Positions 42,462 through 50,596 of a stretch of DNA of 54,658 bases are shown here, one piece after another. The notes beneath the pieces are model-generated. The model saw nothing but the letters and a program-made list of their open reading frames with translations. It ran no database searches and was not told the DNA's origin. The position numbers were made by a program, and so were the translations under genes. The stretch is from an uncultured Enterobacterales bacterium (GTDB lineage Bacteria > Pseudomonadota > Gammaproteobacteria > Enterobacterales > Enterobacteriaceae), in NCBI GenBank assembly GCA_946478305.1, contig CAMLBO010000021.1, forward strand, positions 1 through 54,658, written 5' to 3'. Position 1 is the stretch's first letter. The number at the start of each line of letters is the position of its first letter.

Positions 42462-42506
42462 CGATTGTGAGCGAATACTCAGAGAGGGGAGTGTAATATC
42501 AGTCAG

Positions 42507-42585
42507 GAAATGCCAAGGAAAGCATTGTAAAGAATTCAGACAAGGTTGACGAGAGAAGAGTTTTAGCGTGACCTCACTGATCACA
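42507..42585 (-). pseudogene. Remnant of the 3' end of syd
   Basis: Between the two csrB copies, about 80 bp align with the 3' end of the intact syd gene. Matching blocks include AGCATTGTAA, GACGAGAGAAGAGTT and ACCTCAC, in the same order and orientation. Compared with syd it has many substitutions, a deletion of about 29 bp after the AGAAGAGTT block and a frameshift. No start or useful frame remains. It marks the duplication unit as csrB plus the end of syd and is not a functional gene. Confidence 0.85.
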
Positions 42586-42612
42586 TGCTCGATAAGATCA
42601 TGCTTAGCCCAT

Positions 42613-42971
42613 AAAGTTGGGGGCACTGTTTGCACAGTGCCCCCCATTCGTTTTATAGCAATCCAGCTACCTAAGTGCTCCCTGCTCAATCCCTGAAAAC
42701 TTTTCCTGCGGTTATCCTAACCTGCCATCCGTTGCATCGTCCTACTTTCATCCTGACGCTTCTTCCTGATGTCTTCCCGACATATTTCCTTTAGTCTTCC
42801 TGACCCACCCGTCGTCCTTTACGAGCTCTCAATCTCCGTCCTGGAGGTGTCCCTTGTTTCGTCCTGAAACTTCCTGGCATGCTCCGATGCCGTCCTGACT
42901 CTTCCTGAGCCTATCCCCTACTTTATGAAACAGCCATCATCCTAATGTTCCGTTTCATGTCATCCTTCGAC
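42613..42971 (-). ncRNA. csrB: CsrB small RNA, copy B (csrB2, syd-proximal copy)
   Basis: It is identical to copy A over about 359 nt except for one base near the terminator (42645, A here where A has G on the plus strand), in the linker just before the terminator stem. All GGA motifs and hairpins are unchanged, so the RNA should be fully active in CsrA sequestration. It has its own promoter, terminator hairpin and UvrY-type sites. Two near-identical genes double the potential CsrB dose under one BarA/UvrY signal. Confidence 0.93.
42619..42644 (-). terminator. CsrB copy B terminator hairpin with weak U-tract
   Basis: The same 11-bp stem as in copy A, again followed by CAACTTTATG. Read-through would run into the syd remnant and then copy A, potentially yielding a long tandem transcript. 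Confidence 0.85.
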
Positions 42972-42977
42972 CCACTT

Positions 42978-43006
42978 AGAATCGTCGATTTTGCCCTCAC
43001 AGACAA
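42978..43006 (-). promoter_or_regulatory. csrB copy B promoter
   Basis: TTGTCT (43001-43006), a 17-bp spacer and GATTCT (42978-42983) on the minus strand, identical to copy A, with a start at about 42971. Confidence 0.7.
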
Positions 43007-43118
43007 GATAGCCTGTAAGCCAAACAGCGTGAATGTAAGCCCTTCAGATAAGCAGAAAGGTTTATTGCTATGTTATTTAAGGGTTATTTTTATTGCACTG
43101 GGAGATAACAACAAGGAT

Positions 43119-43163
43119 TAAGCGAGATCTCTTACAGAGCGTGTGAGAGATCTCTCACACGCT
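43119..43163. promoter_or_regulatory. UvrY/GacA-type sites upstream of csrB copy B
   Basis: TAAGCGAGATCTCTTACA (43119-43136) is followed by a perfect 26-bp palindrome (43138-43163) whose core is TGTGAGAGATCTCTCACA (43142-43159). The palindrome is longer here than in copy A (20 bp), which could give stronger UvrY binding at this copy. The site ends 32 bp from the syd stop codon. Confidence 0.72.
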
Positions 43164-43195
43164 TGTGAGCTAATACCAGAAGATAATATTCGGTA

Positions 43196-43747
43196 TTAAG
43201 CCGGGAAATTCGGGGAGAGCATTGTAAGGAATTCCGCCAACGATGACGAGAGAAGAGTTCTTTTCTTGCTGCCAAATTGTTCCAGGATCACCTCACCGGT
43301 CACATTACAGAGCGACACCATATCCATTTCTGAATCAGTGGTTGCCAGAAAAATCGTTGGCGTCAACTTAAGCCGTTTTTGTGTAACGAGATGGCCAATC
43401 AGATTCTCCTGCAAGCGGGTGAAATCTTCAGGACTCCAGACCTGCAATAATATCAGGTGGTTACCTTCCCATTTAGCAAACATATCTCCCGCGAACTGTG
43501 TGGTATAAAACGCATGGGCCTCCGGGCGCAGCTGAAGTTCAAGCGCACGTTCCACGTTCGCCAGAGTATCAGCCGGGCTGAAGACCTGGGTCAGCCAGTA
43601 AACGGCTGTCTCGCTGCTTTTGACCACACAAGGCGAATCAACACCCAGCAACTCCTCGCTTGAAGGAGGGAAGCCTGTCTCCTGCTGCCATAAATCGACG
43701 TACCGTTGGGTAAATTCGCGCAACGCGACAGAAACATCAGACTCCAT
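43196..43747 (-). CDS. syd: SecY-interacting protein Syd
   Basis: Syd is a soluble protein that binds SecY at the inner membrane and may act in quality control of the SecYEG translocon. I use the start at 43747 ([12 protein letters not shown], 183 residues) because GAGAG lies at proper spacing; the ATG four codons upstream is poorly placed. The conserved core [10 protein letters not shown], then [15 protein letters not shown] and the end LAEFL match the E. coli protein (181). Its terminal 100 bp or so are duplicated as a remnant between the two csrB copies. It is divergent from queF. Confidence 0.95.
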   Translation of the reverse strand: MESDVSVALREFTQRYVDLWQQETGFPPSSEELLGVDSPCVVKSSETAVYWLTQVFSPADTLANVERALELQLRPEAHAFYTTQFAGDMFAKWEGNHLILLQVWSPEDFTRLQENLIGHLVTQKRLKLTPTIFLATTDSEMDMVSLCNVTGEVILEQFGSKKRTLLSSSLAEFLTMLSPNFPA

Positions 43748-43839
43748 AAATTCTCTCATCTTCAGACCGGGCTAAGTTAAACTAGGGGAAATGACTTATT
43801 AAACGCTATTGTACCCAGAACTTAGACCAAGGTGACAGC

Positions 43840-44685
43840 ATGTCCTCCTATCAGGATAACCCGGCCCTCGCTCAACTGACATTGGGCAAATCAACTCCCT
43901 ATCGCGATCAGTATGACGCATCCTTACTACAACCCGTCCCGCGCAGCATGAATCGTGAGCCTTTGGGCCTTTACCCGGATTCACTGCCCTTTCACGGTGC
44001 TGATATCTGGACACTGTATGAGCTGTCATGGCTTAATGCCAAGGGCTTACCACAAGTGGCCGTGGGCGAAATCAGCCTGAATGCGGGCAGTACCAACTTG
44101 ATCGAATCTAAAAGCTTCAAGCTCTACCTCAATAGCTTCAATCAGACGAAATTTGACAGCTGGGATAGCGTTCTCCATACGCTGACGCGCGATCTCAGTG
44201 CCTGCGCCGAAGGTGAAGTAACCGTCAGCCTGAGCCATCTTCAGGACGTGGAGGGCAGCGCCATTGGCCGTTTTAGTGGCGAATGCATTGACGATCAAGA
44301 TATCGAAATCGACAACTACGAATTCAGCACTGGTTATCTGACTGGCGCGGCGGGCAAGGAGATTGTCGAAGAGTCATTGGTCAGCCATCTGCTGAAATCC
44401 AACTGCCTGATTACGCATCAGCCAGACTGGGGGTCGGTGCAAATCCAATATCGCGGCCCTAAAATAGATCGTGAAGCCCTGCTGCGCTATTTGGTCTCCT
44501 TCCGCAATCATAATGAATTCCACGAACAGTGTGTGGAAAGGATCTTCAACGACATCCTTCAATTCTGCTCACCGGAATCGCTCGCCGTCTATGCGCGCTA
44601 TACGCGTCGCGGGGGGTTGGATATTAATCCATGGCGATCCAACTTCCCGTTTATGCCTGCAACGGCAAGACTCGTCAGGCAATAA
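43840..44685 (+). CDS. queF: NADPH-dependent 7-cyano-7-deazaguanine reductase
   Basis: QueF reduces preQ0 to preQ1 in queuosine biosynthesis, a nitrile-to-amine reduction. The 281-residue protein is the long, two-domain enteric form. It has the QueF motif ESKSFKLY (89-96), the catalytic Cys189 that forms the thioimide and Asp196 in [14 protein letters not shown]. coli QueF has 282 residues. It is divergent from syd by 92 bp. Confidence 0.97.
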   Translation: MSSYQDNPALAQLTLGKSTPYRDQYDASLLQPVPRSMNREPLGLYPDSLPFHGADIWTLYELSWLNAKGLPQVAVGEISLNAGSTNLIESKSFKLYLNSFNQTKFDSWDSVLHTLTRDLSACAEGEVTVSLSHLQDVEGSAIGRFSGECIDDQDIEIDNYEFSTGYLTGAAGKEIVEESLVSHLLKSNCLITHQPDWGSVQIQYRGPKIDREALLRYLVSFRNHNEFHEQCVERIFNDILQFCSPESLAVYARYTRRGGLDINPWRSNFPFMPATARLVRQ

Positions 44686-44769
44686 TGCGAGACGTTGCTC
44701 AAGAACTGAGCTAACAGTCAGCAACGGTTGGTAAAAGCCGCAGGACAGGGTTACTGTTATTTCAGAAGC

Positions 44770-44800
44770 ATCTCTGGCGGGTATCACACCCAGCAGAGAT
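44770..44800 (+). other. Hairpin in the queF-ppnN gap
   Basis: ATCTCTG (44770-44776) pairs with CAGAGAT (44794-44800), enclosing GGGT (44779-44782) and ACCC (44788-44791). No U-tract follows. It may be a degenerate queF terminator or part of a structured ppnN leader. The rest of this 244-bp gap shows no gene. Confidence 0.5.
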
Positions 44801-44929
44801 ACCTTCAAAATCAGTCAATTATTTCTGCCAACAGGATCCGGCACGCCGCAAATAGCGAGATCCGAAAAATCATGTGCAGCCTTACGCCGGCAGGAATAAA
44901 CGTCGCCCAATGGGTGTAAAGGAGCAACT

Positions 44930-46294
44930 TTGATTACACATATCAGCCCGCTTGGCTCAATGGATCTGTTGTCGCAATTGGAAGTTGACATGCTCAAGCG
45001 CACCGCGAGCAGCGACTTATACCGCTTGTTCCGTAACTGCTCATTAGCCGTACTCAACAGTGGCAGTCAGACCGACAGCAGCAAAGAGCTGCTTGACCGC
45101 TATGAAAGCTTTGATATCAATGTATTACGTCGCGAACGTGGCGTAAAACTCGAACTGGTAAATCCCCCCGAGGATGCCTTCGTCGATGGTCGTATTATCC
45201 GCTCATTGCAGGCCAACCTGTTTGCCGTACTGCGCGATATTTTGTTCGTTAATGCACAGATCTCAAGCAACAGCCGCTACGAAAATTTCAACAGTGAAAA
45301 TTCAGCGCATCTGACCAACATGGTGTTTTCGATTCTGCGTAACGCCCGCGCGCTGCATCTGGATGAAGATCCGAATATGGTCGTGTGCTGGGGCGGTCAT
45401 TCCATCAATGAAGTGGAATACCAATATGCACGCAATGTCGGCAGCCAGCTTGGCCTGCGCGAGCTGAACATTTGTACCGGCTGTGGCCCGGGAGCCATGG
45501 AAGCGCCGATGAAAGGTGCAGCGGTGGGGCATGCGCAGCAACGTTATAAACTCGGTCGTTTCATCGGCATGACCGAGCCTTCCATCATTGCAGCAGAACC
45601 GCCAAATCCGCTGGTGAATGAATTGATCATCATGCCGGATATTGAAAAACGTTTGGAAGCGTTTGTACGTATCGCCCACGGGATCATTATCTTCCCTGGT
45701 GGCGTGGGTACCGCAGAAGAGCTGCTCTATCTGCTGGGGATTTTGATGAATCCGGAAAACAGCGATCAAGTTCTTCCGCTGATCCTGACCGGCCCGAAAG
45801 AGAGCGCAGATTACTTCACCGTTCTCGACGCCTTCATTAAAGATACCCTTGGCGAAGAAGCCCGCAAGCATTACACCATCATCATTGATGACCCGACCGA
45901 AGTCGCCCGTCAGATGAAACGCGCCATGCCACTGGTCAAAGAGAACCGCCGTAATAGCGGTGATGCCTACAGCTTTAACTGGTCTATCCGCATAGCACCT
46001 GACTTGCAGATGCCGTTTGAACCTAACCACGACAATATGGCCGCGCTGAACCTGTATCCGGATCAGCCACCCGAAGAGTTAGCCGCTGCTCTGCGCCGCG
46101 CCTTCTCTGGCATTGTGGCCGGTAACGTTAAAGAGTTTGGTATTCGCGAAATTGAAAAACACGGGCGCTTTAAGCTGCACGGCGACCCGGCGCTAATGAA
46201 GAAAATGGACAGCCTGTTGCAGGGATTTGTCGCTCAGCACCGTATGAAATTACCGGGCAGCGCCTACATTCCTTGTTATGAAATTTGTGCCTGA
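44930..46294 (+). CDS. ppnN: Pyrimidine/purine nucleotide 5'-monophosphate nucleosidase PpnN
   Basis: PpnN (YgdH) splits nucleoside monophosphates to base and ribose 5-phosphate. It is a ppGpp-stimulated enzyme important in recovery from starvation. Translation starts at a TTG codon (44930), set by AGGAG 5 nt upstream and by the family start [12 protein letters not shown]. The 454-residue protein has the LOG-family core: [23 protein letters not shown] and the catalytic PGGVGTAEE (about 258-266). Length equals E. coli. Here xni follows directly; E. coli has sdaC and sdaB between them. Confidence 0.96.
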   Translation: MITHISPLGSMDLLSQLEVDMLKRTASSDLYRLFRNCSLAVLNSGSQTDSSKELLDRYESFDINVLRRERGVKLELVNPPEDAFVDGRIIRSLQANLFAVLRDILFVNAQISSNSRYENFNSENSAHLTNMVFSILRNARALHLDEDPNMVVCWGGHSINEVEYQYARNVGSQLGLRELNICTGCGPGAMEAPMKGAAVGHAQQRYKLGRFIGMTEPSIIAAEPPNPLVNELIIMPDIEKRLEAFVRIAHGIIIFPGGVGTAEELLYLLGILMNPENSDQVLPLILTGPKESADYFTVLDAFIKDTLGEEARKHYTIIIDDPTEVARQMKRAMPLVKENRRNSGDAYSFNWSIRIAPDLQMPFEPNHDNMAALNLYPDQPPEELAAALRRAFSGIVAGNVKEFGIREIEKHGRFKLHGDPALMKKMDSLLQGFVAQHRMKLPGSAYIPCYEICA

Positions 46295-46375
46295 CAGCAG
46301 GCAACATACTTTCTGCACGGCTTGATACAGGGCGACAGAAAAGTCGCCCTGTTTATTGATGGAAGTAACCTCACC

Positions 46376-47128
46376 ATGCCTATACATCTGCTTATTATCG
46401 ACGCGTTGAACCTCATCCGCCGAATTCACGCCGTACAGGGCTCTCCCTGCTTACTGACTTGCCAGAACGCCGTAGGGCAACTCATTCAGCACGTGAAGCC
46501 GACTCACGCTGTCGCCGTTTTTGACGAAGATGATCGCGAAGATAGCTGGCGTCATCAGTGCCTGCCCGATTACAAAGCGGGCCGTGCCCCTATGCCGGAG
46601 AATCTGTTTGCTGAAATGCCCAGCTTGAAAGAGGGCTTTGTAGCGCGCGGCGTCGCTTGCTGGCACTCGCCCGGTAATGAAGCCGACGATTTAGCCGCCA
46701 CGCTGATGGCTAAAGTCGCAGGAGGTGGACATCAGGTGACCATTGTCTCTACCGACAAAGGCTACTGTCAGTTACTGGCACCCAACGTACAGATCCGTGA
46801 TTACTTTCAAAAACGCTGGCTGGATATGCCTTTTGTACGTGAAACCTTTGGTGTGATGCCGCAACAGCTAACCGACTACTGGGGGCTGGCGGGTATCAGC
46901 AGCAGCAAAATCCCTGGTGTCCCGGGCATTGGGCCCAAAACGGCTGTAACTTTGCTGGCACAGGCCGGAACGCTGGATGCGCTGTATGAAAATCTGGAGG
47001 CCGTCCCCGAAAAATGGCGGAACAAATTGGCTGAGCACCGGGATCTAGCCTATGCCTGCAAGCGGGTTTCCACACTGCAAACCGATCTCCCCCTCAGCGG
47101 AAATCTGCAACAGTTGCGCCTGCCGTAA
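46376..47128 (+). CDS. xni: Flap endonuclease Xni (ExoIX)
   Basis: Xni (YgdG) is a 5'-3' exonuclease-like flap endonuclease related to the N-terminal domain of DNA polymerase I. I start at 46376 ([17 protein letters not shown], 250 residues) as in E. coli (251); the open frame extends 18 codons upstream without support. Metal-binding acids appear in [15 protein letters not shown] and [11 protein letters not shown], followed by [11 protein letters not shown] and the helix-hairpin-helix [12 protein letters not shown]. As in E. coli, one of the usual metal-binding clusters appears reduced compared with Pol I. Confidence 0.95.
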   Translation: MPIHLLIIDALNLIRRIHAVQGSPCLLTCQNAVGQLIQHVKPTHAVAVFDEDDREDSWRHQCLPDYKAGRAPMPENLFAEMPSLKEGFVARGVACWHSPGNEADDLAATLMAKVAGGGHQVTIVSTDKGYCQLLAPNVQIRDYFQKRWLDMPFVRETFGVMPQQLTDYWGLAGISSSKIPGVPGIGPKTAVTLLAQAGTLDALYENLEAVPEKWRNKLAEHRDLAYACKRVSTLQTDLPLSGNLQQLRLP

Positions 47129-47151
47129 TCCCAATACATGGCCTGTGGCCT

Positions 47152-47185
47152 AAAAAAAAGACGCTTCCCGAAGAAAGCGCCTTTT
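47152..47185 (-). terminator. Terminator between xni and rlmM
   Basis: On the minus strand AAGGCGCTT and AAGCGTCTT (with a G-T pair) flank a short loop and are followed by TTTTTTTTA. It serves rlmM. The 3' side on the plus strand (CCTTTTC) may also help end xni. Confidence 0.85.
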
Positions 47186-47215
47186 CATATCACGTTAAAA
47201 TTCACTCACAGATGA

Positions 47216-48322
47216 TCAATGATCGCGTTCATCACGACGGCCGCCGATGGCTGACCAGAAGCGACGAATATGCACCGTCACTTCCTCACGGTCATGGTAA
47301 AGCTGCTTGGCGAAAATCTCAGCGTTAACGCCGTTTTCTTTCAGGCGCTCATCGATGCGCTCAAGAATGTTAGACACTTCTTCGTAGCGCTTCTTCATGG
47401 GCAATTTCAGGTTGAAGATCGCTTCGCGACACCAGCCGTTGACCAACCAGTCACACATCAGTGCGGCCACTTTCGCCGGTTTTTCTACCATGTCGCACAC
47501 CAGCCAGTAGTTCTTGGTACTGGTGGATTTGTAGCGGAATCCGTCCTCACGCAGGTGAACCACCTGACCGGTGTTCATCAGGCTCGGCGCCATCGGGCCG
47601 TTATCAATCGCGGTCACCATCATGCTGCGTTGCACCAACTGATAGGTCCAGCCGCCTGGGCAGGCACCCAGATCCGTCGCATACATCCCACTCGCCAGAC
47701 GCTCTTCCCACTCATCAGCAGGAATAAACACGTGGAACGCCTCTTCCAGTTTCAGCGTTGAACGGCTTGGTGCTTCCGACGGGAACTTGAGGCGCGGAAT
47801 GCCCATGTAGAACTTCGAGTTATTATTGCTGTACGAATAGCCCACATAACAGCAACCAGATGCGATAAAGAACACATGCACCACCGGGCGCAGCGGGTTC
47901 TCACGCTTGCCAAGTATTCGCTGTTCACGCATAGCCGAACGCAGGGGAACGGTCAGCTTGCGGCAGAACTTGGTCAGCTCTTTACTTTCATTAGTATCGG
48001 GCATTTCAACGCGCAACTCGCCGCCGTTGGTGATCACACCATGCAGCATGCCAACAATCGGGGATACGCGATCTTCCGGCGGCAAATCTTTCAGCAACTC
48101 GCCAACAACGATCAACTGGCGGGCAAAAATAAGCTCACGGAATGGGATCTCTTTTGCCAAACGATCGGCATCTTCGGGCTGATAACACTCAAACAGCACA
48201 TACCCACTGTCTTCTTTAACGCGGGCAAAACCGAAGATTGCCAACTTCGCGGCTTTGGCCGTAATTTCTGCCGCGCACTCTTTTTCAAAACCTGAGCGGC
48301 AATAGAGAGCAACTTTATTCAT
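47216..48322 (-). CDS. rlmM: 23S rRNA (cytidine(2498)-2'-O)-methyltransferase RlmM
   Basis: RlmM (YgdE) 2'-O-methylates C2498 in the peptidyl-transferase centre of 23S rRNA. The 368-residue protein has an N-terminal THUMP-like domain (about 1-115) and a Rossmann-like domain with the SAM motif DLGACPGGW (217-225); the catalytic K-D-K-E set includes the Asp in [11 protein letters not shown]. coli RlmM has 366 residues. Its start overlaps the ygdD stop by 8 nt, so the two are translationally coupled. Confidence 0.97.
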   Translation of the reverse strand: MNKVALYCRSGFEKECAAEITAKAAKLAIFGFARVKEDSGYVLFECYQPEDADRLAKEIPFRELIFARQLIVVGELLKDLPPEDRVSPIVGMLHGVITNGGELRVEMPDTNESKELTKFCRKLTVPLRSAMREQRILGKRENPLRPVVHVFFIASGCCYVGYSYSNNNSKFYMGIPRLKFPSEAPSRSTLKLEEAFHVFIPADEWEERLASGMYATDLGACPGGWTYQLVQRSMMVTAIDNGPMAPSLMNTGQVVHLREDGFRYKSTSTKNYWLVCDMVEKPAKVAALMCDWLVNGWCREAIFNLKLPMKKRYEEVSNILERIDERLKENGVNAEIFAKQLYHDREEVTVHIRRFWSAIGGRRDERDH

Positions 48323-48710
48323 GGCGTTCTGCCTTTTTTTTCAGACGCAAAGCGCCGGTCAACATCAATATCCAGCCGATCAGGAAAAAGGTTCCTCCAA
48401 CCGGCGTAACAAATACAAAAAGTTTGAGGTGCGACAGCGCCAGGCAATAAAGGCTGCCACTGAACAGCACCGTACCCAGCGCCAGACAAGCACTACTCCA
48501 GTAAAACCACACATTGCGCTGGCGTTGCATCGCCACACCGAGTGCGAGTATCGCCAGCGTATGTACACTCTGGTAGGTCAAACCGGTTTGGATCCAGGCC
48601 ATTTCTGCCTGACCCAGAGAATTATTCAATACATGGGCACCAAAAGCGCCAAAAGCAACATAGATAAAGCCGCTGATAGCGGCGAAAATCAACATTGAAC
48701 GACTGGTCAT
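48315..48710 (-). CDS. ygdD: UPF0382 (DUF423) inner-membrane protein YgdD
   Basis: A 131-residue membrane protein of unknown function with four predicted transmembrane helices and a basic C-terminal end ([10 protein letters not shown]). The FGAFGAHVL motif near residue 22 and [12 protein letters not shown] near the C terminus are typical of the DUF423 family. It lies between gcvA and rlmM on the same strand and overlaps rlmM by 8 nt. Confidence 0.94.
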   Translation of the reverse strand: MTSRSMLIFAAISGFIYVAFGAFGAHVLNNSLGQAEMAWIQTGLTYQSVHTLAILALGVAMQRQRNVWFYWSSACLALGTVLFSGSLYCLALSHLKLFVFVTPVGGTFFLIGWILMLTGALRLKKKAERHE

Positions 48711-48795
48711 GAGACATTACCTATTATCGTTGTTGATTGATGAGCCGCCATAAAGTGGCAGCCCAGCAATATAATCTACGGGACGTTTATCAGAC

Positions 48796-49716
48796 TCACG
48801 CCTGATCGTAACGAAAGCGCAATTTCTCCTGCTCGCTGGCTGCGCGTGCAAGGATCCACTGACGAAAGGCGGCTATTTTACCCAGTTCTGCCTGACTGTC
48901 ATGACAAACCAGATAAAAAGCATTTTTACTGATTAAGACTTCATTAAACGGACAGACCAACCGCCCGGCTTCAATCTCGGTTTGCGCCATCACATTATTT
49001 GCCAGTGCAACCCCCTGCCCGTGAACGGCGGCCTGCACCACCATCGCACTGTGGCTGAAAATTGGCCCTTGCTGCACATTGATATGCTGCAATCCCAACT
49101 GTTTGGTATAGGCAAGCCAGTCACGGCGGGAAGCATCGTGTAAAAGGGTATGATTGGCTAAGTCCTCGGGGACTTTCAGCGGCTTCTCCCCCATCAATAA
49201 TGAAGGGGAACAGACCGGCAACAGATATTCGGCATATAAACGCTCAGCGCGCAGACCCGGCCAGTTGCCACGTCCATGGAAAATCGCCACATCAACATCG
49301 TCAGCCAGTTTATCCTCTTCTCGGTCTACGGCCTGAATACGGACGTCGATCCCCGGATAAGCTGAGTTAAAGCCTGAGAGCCGTGGCACCAGCCATTGAA
49401 TAGCAAAGCTTGGAGGTAAACTGACGGTCAGCGCACCTTTGGCACTCCGAGCCTGAAGCTTACGCGTCGCTTCATTGAGCGAAGAGAATATCTCTTTGAT
49501 ATCCAAATAATAGCTCTGCCCTTCCTCAGTCAGTAACAAAGAGCGGTTACGCCGGCGGAACAACTTAAGTCCTAAAAAGTCTTCAAGTGACTTAATCTGG
49601 TGGCTTACTGCTGCCTGCGTGACAAAAAGCTCTTCAGCCGCCTTCGTGACACTAAGGTGGCGCGCCGCTTCGTCAAAAACGCGCAGGGAGTTAAGTGGCG
49701 GTAAACGTTTTGACAT
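48796..49716 (-). CDS. gcvA: LysR-type regulator of the glycine cleavage system, GcvA
   Basis: GcvA activates or, with GcvR, represses gcvTHP, and activates the small RNA gene gcvB. I set the start at 49716 (MSKRLPPLNSLRVFDEAARH, 306 residues); the longer frame adds 13 residues that are absent from the family. It has an N-terminal winged helix-turn-helix (about 23-42, TKAAEELFVTQAAVSHQIKS) and a LysR substrate-binding domain from about residue 92. It is divergent from gcvB, an arrangement conserved in enteric bacteria. Confidence 0.96.
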   Translation of the reverse strand: MSKRLPPLNSLRVFDEAARHLSVTKAAEELFVTQAAVSHQIKSLEDFLGLKLFRRRNRSLLLTEEGQSYYLDIKEIFSSLNEATRKLQARSAKGALTVSLPPSFAIQWLVPRLSGFNSAYPGIDVRIQAVDREEDKLADDVDVAIFHGRGNWPGLRAERLYAEYLLPVCSPSLLMGEKPLKVPEDLANHTLLHDASRRDWLAYTKQLGLQHINVQQGPIFSHSAMVVQAAVHGQGVALANNVMAQTEIEAGRLVCPFNEVLISKNAFYLVCHDSQAELGKIAAFRQWILARAASEQEKLRFRYDQA

Positions 49717-49781
49717 GGAATGGATACTTCTTATTCGCCGGCGAGCAAGGTGCATAGCCGTGGGTTTTACTATTAGTTTTT

Positions 49782-49786
49782 TTAAT
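49782..49786 (-). promoter_or_regulatory. Possible GcvA-binding motif in the gcvA-gcvB region
   Basis: CTAAT on the minus strand (ATTAG at 49782-49786) matches the short core reported for GcvA sites and lies 23 bp upstream of the gcvB -35 box, in the shared promoter region. A five-base match is weak alone; the context makes it plausible. Confidence 0.4.
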
Positions 49787-49808
49787 CCGAGACATTATAA
49801 ATTGTCCG

Positions 49809-49837
49809 TTGAGGATGTACAGGCAAAAACCTATAGT
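49809..49837 (+). promoter_or_regulatory. gcvB promoter
   Basis: TTGAGG (49809-49814), a 17-bp spacer and TATAGT (49832-49837). Transcription would begin at A49844, exactly where the conserved GcvB 5' end ACTTCCTG starts. Confidence 0.85.
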
Positions 49838-49843
49838 GGCGCC

Positions 49844-50038
49844 ACTTCCTGGGCCGGAACGAAAAGTAGTTTGGTATGAGGATGCTGAAATGCTTTTGGC
49901 TTGTGGTTGTGATGTTGTGTTTGCATTGTCCGGCAATCCGGACACGTAGCTTAATGGCTACAAATTTTTCACTTCCTGTACATTACCCTGTCTGTCCAAA
50001 GTGATTTTTTAGCACCGCATTTTGCGGTGCTTTTTTTT
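49844..50038 (+). ncRNA. gcvB: GcvB small RNA
   Basis: GcvB is an Hfq-dependent sRNA of about 200 nt that represses many mRNAs for amino-acid and peptide uptake, including dpp, opp and sst. The 195-nt gene begins ACTTCCTGGGCCGGAACG, like E. coli. It contains the G/U-rich R1 seed region (49901-49925, core GGTTGTGATGTTGTGTTTG) and a second conserved block CACTTCCTGTACATTACCCTG (partly quoted; 49969-49990, R3-like/R2 region), and ends in the terminator hairpin AGCACCGC / GCGGTGCT plus a T-run. It is divergent from gcvA, its activator. Confidence 0.97.
50011..50038 (+). terminator. gcvB intrinsic terminator
   Basis: AGCACCGC (50011-50018) and GCGGTGCT (50024-50031) surround a short ATTTT loop and are followed by a run of eight or nine T, the Hfq-binding 3' tail of the sRNA. 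Confidence 0.95.
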
Positions 50039-50098
50039 GCCTGTTATATATTGACCAGAAAACGAACTGGCAGACAACAAACATCAGGCCAAATTGTG

Positions 50099-50133
50099 AC
50101 AGAACCGGCTCATCCTGAGATGGCCGGTTCTGT
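50099..50133 (-). terminator. Probable ygdI terminator hairpin
   Basis: ACAGAACCGGC and GCCGGTTCTGT form an 11-bp stem around a 13-nt loop, 50 bp downstream of the ygdI stop on the minus strand. The following bases (CACAATTT) are only weakly T-rich, so its strength is uncertain. Confidence 0.5.
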
Positions 50134-50182
50134 TATGACAAGTAAAGAGCGCTTCCCGCCGTGGAAAGTCGCCGCTTAAGGA

Positions 50183-50404
50183 TTAGTTACCCTTAGCCAT
50201 CTCTTTTACTTCAGATTTATTGATCTGCTGTTTGTTGCCATACGCATCGGTATAGCTGATCATACCGGTATCACTGTCTGTGCTTGGCTTCCCTTCTGCA
50301 ACAATTGTGCGACCATCGTTGGTATGCATAACGTAGTTGCTTGAACACGCAGCGAGAGTACAGGTCAGCAGTACAGCTGAAACTACGGCGGCGATCTTTT
50401 TCAT
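50183..50404 (-). CDS. ygdI: Small DUF903 lipoprotein YgdI
   Basis: A 73-residue lipoprotein of the YgdI/YgdR family, function unknown. The signal peptide ends in LAAC (Cys20 from the second Met), so the mature protein has about 54 residues and an SH3-like (Sm-like) fold. YVMHTNDGRTIVAEGKPSTD and GMISYTDAYGNKQQINKSEV are typical. I choose the second of two adjacent ATG codons because GGAG lies 6 nt before it. It lies after gcvB, as in E. coli. Confidence 0.94.
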   Translation of the reverse strand: MKKIAAVVSAVLLTCTLAACSSNYVMHTNDGRTIVAEGKPSTDSDTGMISYTDAYGNKQQINKSEVKEMAKGN

Positions 50405-50596
50405 CATAGACTCCTTGTAGATTAAAATGCTTTGATTGCCAGATAATGGATCTGGCTAATTCTTCTGGACTTCGTAATTCAGCATAACAAGCTTCTGATA
50501 TATTTCCACGGTAACCATTCCTAAAATGAATATATTAGGTCATCCGATAAGGGGAAATTTCATGCATGGCTGCTTATTCAAGAGAGCTCACCGCCA

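Larger units (their letters stand above)
41912..42475. repeat. csrB tandem duplication, repeat unit A
   Basis: This segment matches 42610-43173 at a constant offset of 698 bp without any gap. By eye I find about 8 mismatches in 564 bp: one in the RNA (41947), 42370, 42401, 42440-42442, 42464 and 42473. It spans the csrB terminator, RNA, promoter and UvrY-type sites. Beyond 42475 the two units diverge sharply. Confidence 0.95.
42610..43173. repeat. csrB tandem duplication, repeat unit B
   Basis: The promoter-proximal partner of repeat unit A, in direct orientation and 698 bp away. Left homology begins at the same base of the terminator flank (CATAAAGTTGG) in both. This unit joins the intact syd gene and is therefore in the ancestral position relative to syd. 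Confidence 0.95.

Noticed and set aside
42420-42689. Open frame of 89 codons on the minus strand between the csrB copies
   Set aside because: It runs from within the copy B terminator region through the syd remnant into the UvrY sites. Only about 20 residues resemble syd, in a shifted frame, and no ribosome-binding site is present. It is a chance frame over a pseudogene fragment.
41912-43173. The 698-bp direct repeats as a mobile element or an assembly artefact
   Set aside because: There are no terminal inverted repeats, transposase or target-site duplication, and the repeat content is a recognisable sRNA gene. An assembly artefact would give identical flanks, but the flanks differ and include a decayed syd end.
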